Shown here piece after piece: positions 24,134 to 37,372 of a DNA stretch of 64,000 bases. Both the position numbers and the translations under genes were made by a program. Under the pieces are notes generated by a model. It saw only the letters and a list, made by a program, of their open reading frames with translations. It had not been told where the DNA came from and did no database searches. The DNA lies in assembly GCF_020882245.1 (NCBI RefSeq), contig NW_026869996.1, forward strand, positions 7,800,969 to 7,864,968, read 5' to 3'. This stretch comes from Rhopalosiphum padi. Taxonomy: Eukaryota; Arthropoda; Insecta; Hemiptera; Aphididae. Within the stretch, counting starts at the first letter, position 1. Each line of letters opens with the position of its first letter.

Positions 24134-24633
24134 NNNNNNNNNNNNNNNNNNNNNNNNNNNNNNNNNNNNNNNNNNNNNNNNNNNNNNNNNNNNNNNNNNN
24201 NNNNNNNNNNNNNNNNNNNNNNNNNNNNNNNNNNNNNNNNNNNNNNNNNNNNNNNNNNNNNNNNNNNNNNNNNNNNNNNNNNNNNNNNNNNNNNNNNNNN
24301 NNNNNNNNNNNNNNNNNNNNNNNNNNNNNNNNNNNNNNNNNNNNNNNNNNNNNNNNNNNNNNNNNNNNNNNNNNNNNNNNNNNNNNNNNNNNNNNNNNNN
24401 NNNNNNNNNNNNNNNNNNNNNNNNNNNNNNNNNNNNNNNNNNNNNNNNNNNNNNNNNNNNNNNNNNNNNNNNNNNNNNNNNNNNNNNNNNNNNNNNNNNN
24501 NNNNNNNNNNNNNNNNNNNNNNNNNNNNNNNNNNNNNNNNNNNNNNNNNNNNNNNNNNNNNNNNNNNNNNNNNNNNNNNNNNNNNNNNNNNNNNNNNNNN
24601 NNNNNNNNNNNNNNNNNNNNNNNNNNNNNNNNN
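24134..24633. other. Assembly gap of exactly 500 N
   Basis: A run of 500 undetermined bases with satellite on both sides. The round length suggests a placeholder rather than a measured size. The left flank has a CATG at 24114. The right flank begins six bases after an expected CATG, which would put that CATG at 24628. The 514-bp difference is 16 monomers plus 18 bp, so the stated length does not keep the 31-bp register, which also argues that 500 is arbitrary. Open frames crossing the gap are meaningless. Confidence 0.98.
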
Positions 24634-27540
24634 TCTTATGTAAAAATGGCCAAAAATTGAAGTTACTTATGGAGAATTGGTCGAAATCCCATAAAAATAG
24701 TGAAGAATTGTCCAAAATCCATCTTTTTTTTGTAAAGATGGCCGAAACCCCATGTAATTTGTGAAGAATTGACCAAAAATCCATGTATTTTATGTAAAAA
24801 TGGCCAAAAATCCATATCAATTATGTAAAAATGGCCAAAACCCCATGTTATTTGTGAAAAAATTGTCCAAGAATCCATGTATTTTATGTAAAAATGGCCA
24901 ATTATCCATGAAATTTAATTAGAATTGTCCAAAAAATCCATGTATTTTATGTAAAAAATGGCTAATTATTCATGAAATTTGTGTAGAATTGTCCAAAAAT
25001 CCATGAAAATTGTGAAGAATTGTCCAAAATCCATCTTTTTTATGTAAAGATGGCCGAAACCCCCATGTAATTTGTGAAGAATTGTCCAAAAATCCATGTA
25101 TTTTCTGTAAAAATGGCCAATAATCCATGAAATTTGTTTAGAATTGTCCAAAATTCCATGTATCTTATGTAAAAATGGCCAAAAAATTGAAGTTACTTAT
25201 GGAGAATTGGTCGAAATCCCATAAAAATAGTGAAGAATTGTCTAAAAATTCCATGTATCTTATGTAAAAATGGCCAAAAATCCATATCAATTATGTAAAA
25301 ATGGCCAAAACCCCATGTTATTTGTGAAAAAATTGTCCAAGAATCCATGTATTTTATGTAAAAATGGCCAATTATCCATGAAATTTGTTTAGAATTGTCC
25401 AAAAATCCATGTATTTTATGTAAAAATGGCTAATTATTCATGAAATTTGTGTAGAATTGTCCAAAAATCCATGAAAATTGTGAAGAATTGTCCAAAATCC
25501 ATCTTTTTTATGTAAAGATGGCAAAAACCCCATGTAATTTGTGAAGAATTGTCCAAAAATCCATGTATTTTCTGTAAAAATGGCCAATAATCCATGAAAT
25601 TTGTTTAGAATTGTCCCAAAATTCCATGTATCTTATGTAAAAATGGCCAAAAATTGAAGTTACTTATAAGGAATTGGTCGAAATCCCATAAAAACAGTGA
25701 AGAATTGTCTAAAAATCCATGTATCTTATGTAAAAATGGCCAAAAAATCCATATCAATTATGTAAAAATGGCCAAAACCCCATGTTATTTGTGAAAAAAT
25801 TGTCCAAGAATCCATGTATTTTATGTAAAAATGGCCAATTATCCATGAAATTTGTTTAGAATTGTCCAAAAATCCATGAAAATTGTGAAGAATTGTCCAA
25901 AATCCATCTTTTATATGTAAAGATGGCCGAAACCCCCATGTAATTTGTGAAGAATTGACCAAAAATCCATGTATTTTATGTAAAAATGGCCAAAATCCAT
26001 CTTTTTTATGTAAAGATGGCCGAAACCCCCATGTAATTTGTGAAGAATTGACCAAAAATCTATGTATTTTATGTAAAAATGGCCAAAAATTGAAGTTACT
26101 TATGGAGAATTGGTCGAAATCCCATAAAAATAGTGAAGAATTGTCTAAAAATCCATGTATCTTATGTAAAAAATGGCCAAAAAATCCATATCAATTATGT
26201 AAAAAATGGCCAAAACCACCATGTTATTTTTGAAGAATTGTCCAAAAATCCATGTATTTTATGTAAAAATGGCTAATTATTCATGAAATTGGTGTAGAAT
26301 TGTCCAAAAATCCATGAAAATTGTGAAGAATTGTCCAACATCCATCTTTTTTTTGTAAAGATGGCCGAAACCCCATGTAATTTGTGAAGAATTGACCAAA
26401 AATCCATGTATTTTATGTAAAAATGGCCAAAAATCCATATCAATTATGTAAAAATGGCCAAAACCCCCCATGTTATTTGTGAAGAATTGTCCAAAAATCC
26501 ATGTATTTTATGTAAAAATGGCCAATAATCCATGAAATTTGTTTAGAATTGTCCAAAAATCCATGAAAATTGTGAAGAACTGTCCAAAATCCATCTTTTT
26601 TATGTAAAGATGGCCGAAACCCCATGTAATTTGTGAAGAATTGTCCAAAAATCCATGTATTTTCTGTAAAAATTGGCCAATAATCCATGAAATTTGTTTA
26701 GAATTGTCCAAAAATTCCATGTATCTTATGTAAAAATGGCCAAAAATCCATATCAATTATGTAAAAATGGATAAAACCCCATGTTATTTGTGAAGAATTG
26801 TCCAAAAATCCATGTATTTTATGTAAAAATGGCCAATAATCCATGAAATTTGTTTAGAATTGTCCAAAAATCCATGAAAATTGTGAAGAATTGTCCAAAA
26901 ATCTATGTATTTTATGTAAAAAATGCCAAAAATTGAAGTTACTTATGGAGAATTGGTCGAAATCCCATAAAAATAGTGAAGAATTGTCCAAAATCCATGT
27001 ATTTTCTGTAAAAAATGGCCAATAAGCCATGAAATTTGTTTAGAATTGTCCAAAATTCCATGTATCTTATGTAAAAATGGCCAAAAATTGAAGTTACTTA
27101 TGGAGAATTGGTCGAAATCCCATATAAATAGTGAAGAATTGTCTAAAAATCCATGTATCTTATGTAAAAATGGCCAAAAATCCATATCAATTATGTAAAA
27201 ATGGCCAAAACCCCATGTAATTTGTGAAGAATTGTCCAAAAATCCATGTATTTTATGTAAAAAATGGCCAAAAATTGAAGTTACTTATGTAGAATTGGTC
27301 GAAATCCCATAATAATAGTGAAGAATTGTCTAAAAATCCATGTATTTTATGTAATAATGGCCGAAACCCCCATGTAATTTGTGAAGAATTGTCCAAAAAT
27401 CCATGTATTTTCTGTAAAAATGGCCAATAATTCCTTGAAATTTGTTTAGAATTGTCCAAAAATCCATGAAAATTGTGAAGAATTGTCCAAAAATCCATCT
27501 TTTTTTATGTAAAGATGGCCGAAAACCCACCATGTAATTT
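24634..27540. repeat. Post-gap block related to 39841 onwards (offset about 15.2 kb)
   Basis: The first bases after the gap (TCTTATGTAAAAATGGCC, then AAGTTACTTATGGAG, then CATCTTTTTTTTTG) match 39841 onwards at an offset of 15,206-15,207 bp, including the rare GATGGCAAAAACCCC at 25520 and 40726. Later the two diverge by block gain and loss: about 430 bp near 25.79-26.21 kb are absent at 40.98 kb, and an ACTCAGTG-bearing block at 41.25-41.76 kb is absent here. Both contain GAAGAACTGTCC (26574 and 41831). Homopolymer irregularities start here. Confidence 0.75.
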
Positions 27541-30309
27541 GTGAAGAATTGACCAAAAATCCATGTATTTTATGAGAAAATGGGCAAAAATCCATGTATT
27601 TTATGTAATAATGGCCAATTATTCATGAAAATTTGTGTAGAATTGTCCAAAAATCCATGTATTTTATGTAAAAATGGCTAATTATTCATGAAATTTGTGT
27701 AGAATTGTCCAAAAATTCCATGAAAATTGTGAAGAATTGTCCAAAATCCATCTTTTTTATGTAAAGATGGCCGAAACCCCATGTAATTTGTGAAGAATTG
27801 TCCAAAAATCCATGTATTTTATGAGAAAATGGGCAAAAATCCATGTATTTTCTGTAAAAATGGCCAATAATCCATGAAATTTGTTTAGAATTGTCCAAAA
27901 TTCCATGTATCTTATGTAAAAAATGGCCAAAAATTGAAGTTACTTATAAGGAATTGGTCGAAATCCCCATAAAAACAGTGAAGAATTGTCTAAAAATCCA
28001 TGTATCTTATGTAAAAATGGCCAAAAATTCCATATCAATTATGTAAAAAATGGCCAAAACCCCCATGTTATTTCTGAAAAAATTGTCCAAGAATCCATGT
28101 ATTTTATGTAAAAAATGGCCAATTATCCATGAAATTTGTTTAGAATTGTCCAAAAATCCATGAAAATTGTGAAGAATTGTCCAAAATCCATCTTTTATAT
28201 GTAAAGATGGCCGAAAACCCCATGTAATTTGTGAAGAATTGACCAAAAATCCATGTATTTTATGTAAAAATGGCCAAAATCCCATCTTTTTTATGTAAAG
28301 ATGGCCGAAACCCCCATGTAATTTGTGAAGAATTGACCAAAAATCTATGTATTTTATGTAAAAATGGCCAAAAATTGAAGTTACTTATGGAGAATTGGTC
28401 GAAATCCCATAAAAATAGTGAAGAATTGTCTAAAAATCCATGTATCTTATGTAAAAATGGCCAAAAAATCCATATCAATTATGTAAAAATGGCCAAAACC
28501 CCCATGTAATTTGTGAAGAATTGTCCAAAAATCCATGTATTTTATGTAAAAATGGCCAATAATCAATGAAATTTGTGTAGAATTGTCCAAAAATCCCATG
28601 AAAATTGTGAAGAATTGTCCAAAATCCATCTTTTTTATGTAAAGATGGCCGAAACCCCCATGTAATTTGTGAAGAATTGTCCAAAAATCTATGTATTTTA
28701 TGTAAAAATGGCCAATAATCCATGAAATTTGTTTAGAATTGTCCCAAAAATCCATGTAATTTGTGAAGAATTGTCCAAAAATCCATGTATTTTATGTAAA
28801 AATGGCCAATAATCAATGAAATTTGTTTAGAATTGTCCAAAAAATCCATGAAAATTGTGAAGAATTGTCCAAAATCCATCTTTTTTATGTAAAGATGGCC
28901 GAAACCCCCATGTAATTTGTGAAGAATTGTTCCCAAAAATCCATGTATTTTATGAGAAAATGGGCAAAAATCCATGTATTTTATGTAATAATGGCCAATT
29001 ATTCATGAAATTTGTGTAGAATTGTCCAAAAATCCATGTATTTTATGTAAAAATGGCTAATTATTCATGAAATTTGTGTAGAATTGTCCAAAAATCCATG
29101 AAAATTGTGAAGAATTGTCCAAAATCCATCTTTTTTATGTAAAGATGGCCGAAACCCCCATGTAATTTGTGAAGAATTGTCCAAAAAATCCATGTATTTT
29201 ATGAGAAAATGGGCAAAAATCCATGTATTTTCTGTAAAAATGGCCAATAATCCATGAAATTTGTTTAGAATTGTCCAAAATTCCATGTATCTTATGTAAA
29301 AATGGCCAAAAATCCATATCAATTATGTAAAAATGGCCAAAACCCCCATGTTATTTGTGAAAAAAATTGTCCAAGAATCCATGTATTTTATGTAAAAATG
29401 GCCAATTATCCATGAAATTTGTTTAGAATTGTCCAAAAATCCATGAAAATTGTGAAGAATTGTCCAAAATCCATCTTTTATATGTAAAGATGGCCGAAAC
29501 CCCCATGTAATTTGTGAAGAATTGACCAAAAATCCATGTATTTTATGTAAAAATGGCCAAAATCCATCTTTTTTATGTAAAGATGGCCGAAACCCCCATG
29601 TAATTTGTGAAGAATTGACCAAAAATCTATGTATTTTATGTAAAAATGGCCAAAAATTGAAGTTACTTATGGAGAATTGGTCGAAATCCCCATAAAAATA
29701 GTGAAGAATTGTCTAAAAATTCATGTATCTTATGTAAAAATGGCCAAAAAATCCATATCAATTATGTAAAAATGGCCAAAACCCCATGTTATTTTTGAAG
29801 AATTGTCCAAAAATCCATGTATTTTATGTAAAAATGGCTAATTATTCATGAAATTGGTGTAGAATTGTCCAAAAATCCATGAAAATTGTGAAGAATTGTC
29901 CAACATCCATCTTTTTTTTGTAAAGATGGCCGAAACCCCATGTAATTTGTGAAGAATTGACCAAAAATCCATGTATTTTATGTAAAAATGGCCAAAATAT
30001 CCATATCAATTATGTAAAAATGGCCAAAACCCCATGTTATTTGTGAAGAATTGTCCGAAAATCCATATATTTTATGTAAAAATGGCCAATAATCCATGAA
30101 ATTTGTTTAGAATTGTCCAAAAATCCATGAAAATTGTGAAGAATTGTCCAAAATCCATCTTTTTTATGTAAAGATGGCCGAAACCCCCATGTATCTTATG
30201 TAAAAATGGCCAAAAATCCATAAAAAATTATGTAAAAAATTGCCAAACCCCCATGTTATTTGTGAAGAATTGTCCAAAAATCCATGTATTTCATGTAATA
30301 ATGGCTAAA
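27541..30309. repeat. HOR material with homopolymer irregularities, up to the first post-gap ACTCAGTG
   Basis: Contains repeated TATTTTATGAGAAAATGGGC monomers, AATCAATGAAATTTG tails and GACCAAAAATC monomers. Many GAAACCCC monomers have five C (for example near 28311, 28656, 28896, 29156 and 29500) and several A-runs have six. The order from about 29065 recurs near 31745 and 33596. Confidence 0.7.
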
Positions 30310-33002
30310 ACTCAGTGTAATTTTTGATGAATAGTCTAAAAATCCATGTATTTTATGAGGAAAATGGCAAAAATCCATGTATTTTATGTAATAATGGCCA
30401 ATTATTCATGAAATTTTTGTAGAATTGTCCAAAAAATCCATGAAAATTGAGAAGAATTGTCCAAAATCCATCTTTTTTATGTAAAGATGGCCGAAACCCC
30501 ATGTAATTTGTGAAGAATTGTCCAAAAATCCATGTATTTTATGTAAAAATGGCCAATAATCCATGAAATTTGTTTAGAATTGTCCAAAAATCCATGTAAT
30601 TTGTGAAGAATTGTCCAAAAATCCATGTATTTTATGTAAAAAATGGCCAATAATCAATGAAATTTGTTTAGAATTGTCCAAAAATCCATGAAAATTGTGA
30701 AGAAATTGTCCAAAATCCATCTTTTTTATGTAAAGATGGCCGAAACCCCCATGTAATTTGTGAAGAATTGTCCAAAAATCCATGTATTTTATGAGAAAAT
30801 GGGCAAAAATCCCATGTATTTTATGTAATAATGGCCAATTATTCATGAAATTTGTGTAGAATTGTCCAAAAATCCATGTATTTTATGTAAAAATGGCTAA
30901 TTATTCATGAAATTTGTGTAGAATTGTCCAAAAATCCATGAAAATTGTGAAGAATTGTCCAAAATCCATCTTTTTTATGTAAAGATGGCCGAAACCCCCC
31001 ATGTAATTTGTGAAGAATTGTCCAAAAATCCATGTATTTTATGAGAAAATTGGGCAAAAATCCATGTATTTTCTGTAAAAATGGCCAATAATCCATGAAA
31101 TTTGTTTAGAATTGTCCAAAATTCCATGTATCTTATGTAAAAATGGCCAAAAAATCCATATCAATTATGTAAAAATGGCCAAAACCCCATGTTATTTGTG
31201 AAAAAATTGTCCAAGAATCCATGTATTTTATGTAAAAATGGCCAATTATCCATGAAATTTGTTTAGAATTGTCCAAAAATCCATGAAAATTGTGAAGAAT
31301 TGTCCAAAATCCATCTTTTATATGTAAAGATGGCCGAAACCCCCCCATGTAATTTGTGAAGAATTGACCAAAAATCCATGTATTTTATGTAAAAATGGCC
31401 AAAATCCATCTTTTTTATGTAAAGATGGCCGAAACCCCCATGTAATTTGTGAAGAATTGACCAAAAATCTATGTATTTTATGTAAAAATGGCCAATAATC
31501 AATGAAATTTGTTTAGAATTGTCCAAAAAATCCATGAAAATTGTGAAGAATTGTCCAAAATCCATCTTTTTTATGTAAAGATGGCCGAAACCCCCATGTA
31601 ATTTGTGAAGAATTGTCCAAAAATCCATGTATTTTATGAGAAAATGGGCAAAAATCCATGTATTTTATGTAATAATGGCCAATTATTCATGAAATTTGTG
31701 TAGAATTGTCCAAAAATCCATGTATTTTATGTAAAAATGGCTAATTATTCATGAAATTTGTGTAGAATTGTCCAAAAATCCATGAAAAATTGTGAAGAAT
31801 TGTCCAAAATCCATCTTTTTTTATGTAAAGATGGCCGAAACCCCCCATGTAATTTGTGAAGAATTGTCCAAAAATCCATGTATTTTATGAGAAAATGGGC
31901 AAAAATCCATGTATTTTCTGTAAAAATGGCCAATAATCCATGAAATTTGTTTAGAATTGTCCAAAATTCCATGTATCTTATGTAAAAATGGCCAAAAATC
32001 CATATCAATTATGTAAAAATGGCCAAAACCCCATGTTATTTGTGAAAAAAATTGTCCAAGAATCCATGTATTTTATGTAAAAATGGCCAATTATCCATGA
32101 AATTTGTTTAGAATTGTCCAAAAATCCATGAAAATTGTGAAGAATTGTCCAAAATCCATCTTTTATATGTAAAGATGGCCGAAACCCCCATGTAATTTGT
32201 GAAGAATTGACCAAAAATCCATGTATTTTATGTAAAAATGGCCAAAATCCATCTTTTTTATGTAAAGATGGGCCGAAACCCCATGTAATTTGTGAAGAAT
32301 TGACCAAAAATCTATGTATTTTATGTAAAAATGGCCAAAAATTGAAGTTACTTATGGAGAATTGGTCGAAATCCCATAAAAATAGTGAAGAATTGTCTAA
32401 AAATTCATGTATCTTATGTAAAAAATGGCCAAAAATCCATATCAATTATGTAAAAATGGCCAAAACCCCCCATGTTATTTTTGAAGAATTGTCCAAAAAT
32501 CCATGTATTTTATGTAAAAAATGGCTAATTATTCATGAAATTGGTGTAGAATTGTCCAAAATTCCATGAAAATTGTGAAGAATTGTCCAACATCCATCTT
32601 TTTTTTGTAAAGATGCCGAAACCCCCCCATGTAATTTGTGAAGAATTGACCAAAAAATCCATGTATTTTATGTAAAAATGGCCAAAAATCCATATCAATT
32701 ATGTAAAAATGGCCAAAACCACCCCATGTTATTTGTGAAGAATTGTCCGAAAATCCATATATTTTATGTAAAAATGGCCAATAATCCATGAAATTTGTTT
32801 AGAATTGTCCAAAAAATCCATGAAAATTGTGAAGAATTGTCCAAAATCCATCTTTTTTTATGTAAAGATGGCCGAAACCCCCATGTATCTTATGTAAAAA
32901 ATGGCCAAAAATCCATAAAAATTATGTAAAAATTGCCAAACCCCCATGTTATTGTGAAGAATTGTCCAAAAATCCATGTATTTCATGTAATAATGGCTAA
33001 AA
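30310..33002. repeat. Irregular HOR unit, 2,693 bp between ACTCAGTG anchors
   Basis: Runs from the ACTCAGTG monomer at 30310 to the next one at 33003. It includes the most extreme C-runs in the window (seven C near 31340 and 32622) and CACC interruptions (near 32718). Monomer order otherwise follows the neighbouring units. Confidence 0.7.
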
Positions 33003-34842
33003 ACTCAGTGTAATTTTTGATGAATAGTCTAAAAATCCATGTATTTTATGACGAAAATGGGCAAAAATCCATGTATTTTATGTAATAATGGCCAATTATT
33101 CATGAAATTTTTGTAGAATTGTCCAAAAATCCATGAAAATTGAGAAGAATTGTCCAAAATCCATCTTTTTTATGTAAAGATGGCCGAAACCCCCCATGTA
33201 ATTTGTGAAGAATTGTCCAAAAATCCATGTATTTTATGTAAAAATGGCCAATAATCCATGAAATTTGTTTAGAATTGTCCAAAAATCCATGTAATTTGTG
33301 AAGAATTGTCCAAAAATCCATGTATTTTATGTAAAAATGGCCAATAATCAATGAAATTTGTTTAGAATTGTCCAAAAAATCCATGAAAATTGTGAAGAAT
33401 TGTCCAAAATCCATCCTTTTTTATGTAAAGATGGCCGAAACCCCCATGTAATTTGTGAAGAATTGTCCAAAAATCCATGTATTTTATGAGAAAATGGGCA
33501 AAAATCCATGTATTTTATGTAATAATGGCCAATTATTCATGAAATTTTGTGTAGAATTGTCCAAAAATCCATGTATTTTATGTAAAAATGGCTAATTATT
33601 CATGAAATTTGTGTAGAATTGTCCAAAAATCCATGAAAATTGTGAAGAATTGTCCAAAATCCATCTTTTTTATGTAAAGATGGCCGAAACCCCCATGTAA
33701 TTTGTGAAGAATTGTCCAAAAATCCATGTATTTTATGAGAAAATGGGCAAAAATCCATGTATTTTCTGTAAAAATGGCCAATAATCCATGAAATTTGTTT
33801 AGAATTGTCCAAAATTCCATGTATCTTATGTAAAAATGGCCAAAAATCCATATCAATTATGTAAAAATGGCCAAAACCCCATGTTATTTGTGAAAAAATT
33901 GTCCAAGAATCCATGTATTTTATGTAAAAAATGGCCAATTATCCATGAAATTTGTTTAGAATTGTCCAAAAATCCATGAAAATTGTGAAGAATTGTCCAA
34001 AATCCATCTTTTATATGTAAAGATGGCCGAAACCCCCATGTAATTTGTGAAGAATTGACCAAAAATCCATGTATTTTATGTAAAAATGGCCAAAAATCCA
34101 TCTTTTTTATGTAAAGATGGCCGAAACCCCCATGTAATTTGTGAAGAATTGACCAAAAATCTATGTATTTTATGTAAAAATGGCCAAAAATTGAAGTTAC
34201 TTATGGAGAATTGGTCGAAATCCCATAAAAATAGTGAAGAATTGTCTAAAAATTCATGTATCTTATGTAAAAATGGCCAAAAATCCATATCAATTATGTA
34301 AAAATGGCCAAAACCCACCCATGTTATTTTTGAAGAATTGTCCAAAAATCCATGTATTTTATGTAAAAATGGCTAATTATTCATGAAATTGGTGTAGAAT
34401 TGTCCAAAAATCCATGAAAATTGTGAAGAATTGTCCAACATCCATCTTTTTTTTGTAAAGATGGCCGAAACCCCATGTAATTTGTGAAGAATTGACCAAA
34501 AATCCATGTATTTATGTAAAAATGGCCAAAAATCCATATCAATTATGTAAAAATGGCCAAAACCCCCATGTTATTTGTGAAGAATTGTCCGAAAATCCAT
34601 ATATTTTATGTAAAAATGGCCAATAATCCATGAAATTTGTTTAGAATTGTCCAAAAATCCATGAAAATTGTGAAGAATTGTCCAAAATCCCATCTTTTTT
34701 ATGTAAAGATGGCCGAAACCCCATGTATCTTATGTAAAAATGGCCAAAAATCCATAAAAATTATGTAAAAATTGCCAAACCCCCCATGTTATTTGTGAAG
34801 AATTGTCCAAAAATCCATGTATTTCATGTAATAATGGCTAAA
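33003..34842. repeat. Irregular HOR unit, 1,840 bp between ACTCAGTG anchors
   Basis: Shorter relative of the preceding unit; it lacks a block of about 850 bp (27-28 monomers). Segments near 33596-33938 recur from 31745 at an offset of 1,851 bp. CCCACCC appears near 34316, and one-base deletions such as TATTTATG for TATTTTATG near 34509. Confidence 0.7.
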
Positions 34843-37372
34843 ACTCAGTGTAATTTTTGATGAATAGTCTAAAAATCCATGTATATTTTATGAGAAAATG
34901 GGCAAAAATCCATGTATTTTATGTAATAATGGCCAATTATTCATGAAATTTTTGTAGAATTGTCCAAAAATCCATGAAAATTGAGAAGAATTGTCCAAAA
35001 TCCATCTTTTTTATGTAAAGATGGCCGAAAACCCCATGTAATTTGTGAAGAATTGTCCAAAAAATCCATGTATTTTATGTAAAAATGGCCAATAACTCCA
35101 TGAAATTTGTTTAGAATTGTCCAAAAATCCATGTAATTTGTGAAGAATTGTCCAAAAATCCATGTATTTTATGTAAAAATGGCCAATAATCAATGAAATT
35201 TGTTTAGAATTTGTCCAAAAATCCATGAAAATTGTGAAGAATTGTCCAAAATCCATCTTTTTTATGTAAAGATGGCCGAAACCCCCATGTAATTTGTGAA
35301 GAATTGTCCAAAAATCCATGTATTTTATGAGAAAATGGGCAAAAATCCATGTATTTTATGTAATAATGGCCAATTATTCATGAAATTTGTGTAGAATTGT
35401 CCAAAAATCCATGTATTTTATGTAAAAATGGCTAATTATTCATGAAATTTGTGTAGAATTGTCCAAAAATCCATGAAAATTGTGAAGAATTGTCCAAAAT
35501 CCATCTTTTTTATGTAAAGATGGCCGAAACCCCCATGTAATTTGTGAAGAATTGACCAAAAATCCATGTATTTTATGTAAAAATGGCCAAAAATCCATAT
35601 CAATTATGTAAAAATGGCCAAAAACCCCCCATGTTATTTGTGAAGAATTGTCCGAAAATCCATGTATTTTATGTAAAAATGGCCAATTATCCATGAAATT
35701 TGTTTAGAATTGTCAAAAAATCCATGAAAATTGTGAAGAATTGTCCAAAATCCATCTTTTATATGTAATGATGGCCGAAACCCCATGTAATTTGTGAAGA
35801 ATTGTCCAAAAATCCATGTATTTTATGTAAAAATGGCCAATAATCCATGAAATTTGTTTAGAATTGTCCAAAAATCCATGAAAATTGTGAAGAATTGTCC
35901 AAAATCCATCTTTTTTATGTAAAGATGGCCGAAACCCCCATGTAATTTGTGAAGAATTGTCCAAAATCCATCTTTTTTATGTAAAGATGGCCGACACCCC
36001 CATGTAATTTGTGAAGAATTGTCCAAAAATCCATGTATTTTATGTAAAAATGGCCAATAATCAATGAAATTTGTTTAGAATTGTCCAAAAATCCATGAAA
36101 ATTGTGAAGAATTGTCCAAAATCCATCTTTTTTTATGTAAAGATGGCCGAAACCCCCATGTAATTTGTGAAGAATTGTCCAAAAATCCATGTATTTTATG
36201 AGAAAATGGGCAAAAATCCATGTATTTTATGTAATAATGGCCAATTATTCATGAAATTTGTGTAGAATTGTCCAAAAAATCCATGTATTTTCTGTAAAAA
36301 ATGGCCAATAATCCATGAAATTTGTTTAGAATTGTCCAAAATTCCATGTATCTTATGTAAAAATGGCCAAAAAATCCATATCAATTATGTAAAAATGGCC
36401 AAAACCCCCATGTTATTTGTGAAAAAATTGTCCAAGAATCCATGTATTTTATGTAAAAATGGCCAATTATCCATGAAATTTGTTTAGAATTGTCCAAAAA
36501 TCCATGAAAATTGTGAAGAATTGTCCAAAATCCATCTTTTATATGTAAAGATGGCCGAAACCCCCATGTAATTTGTGAAGAATTGACCAAAAATCCATGT
36601 ATATTTATGTAAAAATGGCCAAAATCCATCTTTTTTATGTAAAGATGGCCGAAACCCCATGTAATTTGTGAAGAATTGACCAAAAATCTATGTATTTTAT
36701 GTAAAAATGGCCAAAAATTGAAGTTACTTATGGAGAATTGGTCGAAATCCCATAAAAATAGTGAAGAATTGTCTAAAAATTCATGTATCTTATGTAAAAA
36801 TGGCCAAAAAAATCCATATCAATTATGTAAAAATGGCCAAAACCCCATGTTATTTTTGAAGAATTGTCCAAAAAATCCATGTATTTTATGTAAAAATGGC
36901 TAATTATTCATGAAATTGGTGTAGAATTGTCCAAAAATCCATGAAAATTGTGAAGAATTGTCCAACATCCATCTTTTTTTTGTAAAGATTGGCCGAAACC
37001 CCATGTAATTTGTGAAGAATTGACCAAAAATCCATGTATTTTATGTAAAAATGGCCAAAAATCCATATCAATTATGTAAAAATGGCCAAAACCCCATGTT
37101 ATTTGTGAAGAATTGTCCGAAAATCCATATATTTTATGTAAAAATGGCCAATAATCCATGAAATTTGTTTAGAATTGTCCAAAAAATCCATGAAAATTGT
37201 GAAGAATTGTCCAAAATCCATCTTTTTTATGTAAAGATGGCCGAAACCCCCATGTATCTTATGTAAAAATGGCCAAAAATCCATAAAAATTATGTAAAAA
37301 TTGCCAAAACCCCCCATGTTATTTGTGAAGAATTGTCCAAAAATCCATGTATTTCATGTAATAATGGCTAAA
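34843..37372. repeat. Irregular HOR unit, 2,530 bp between ACTCAGTG anchors
   Basis: Contains the combination TTGTCAAAAAATCC followed by TATATGTAATGATGGCC (about 35710-35775), which recurs near 38240-38300, 54740-54800, 56010-56060 and 58425-58485. A GGCCGACACCCC variant near 35991 recurs near 38708 with four C. Confidence 0.7.

Noticed and set aside
23924..24820. Open frames crossing the N run (298 codons minus strand; a 173-codon frame on the plus strand at 24122-24643)
   Set aside because: They exist only because undetermined bases contain no stop codons.
32207..32569. Plus-strand frame of 120 codons with repeated CILCKNGQ, resembling a Cys-rich repeat protein
   Set aside because: It is the complementary reading of the same monomers, kept open by homopolymer indels in the noisy 25-38 kb part.
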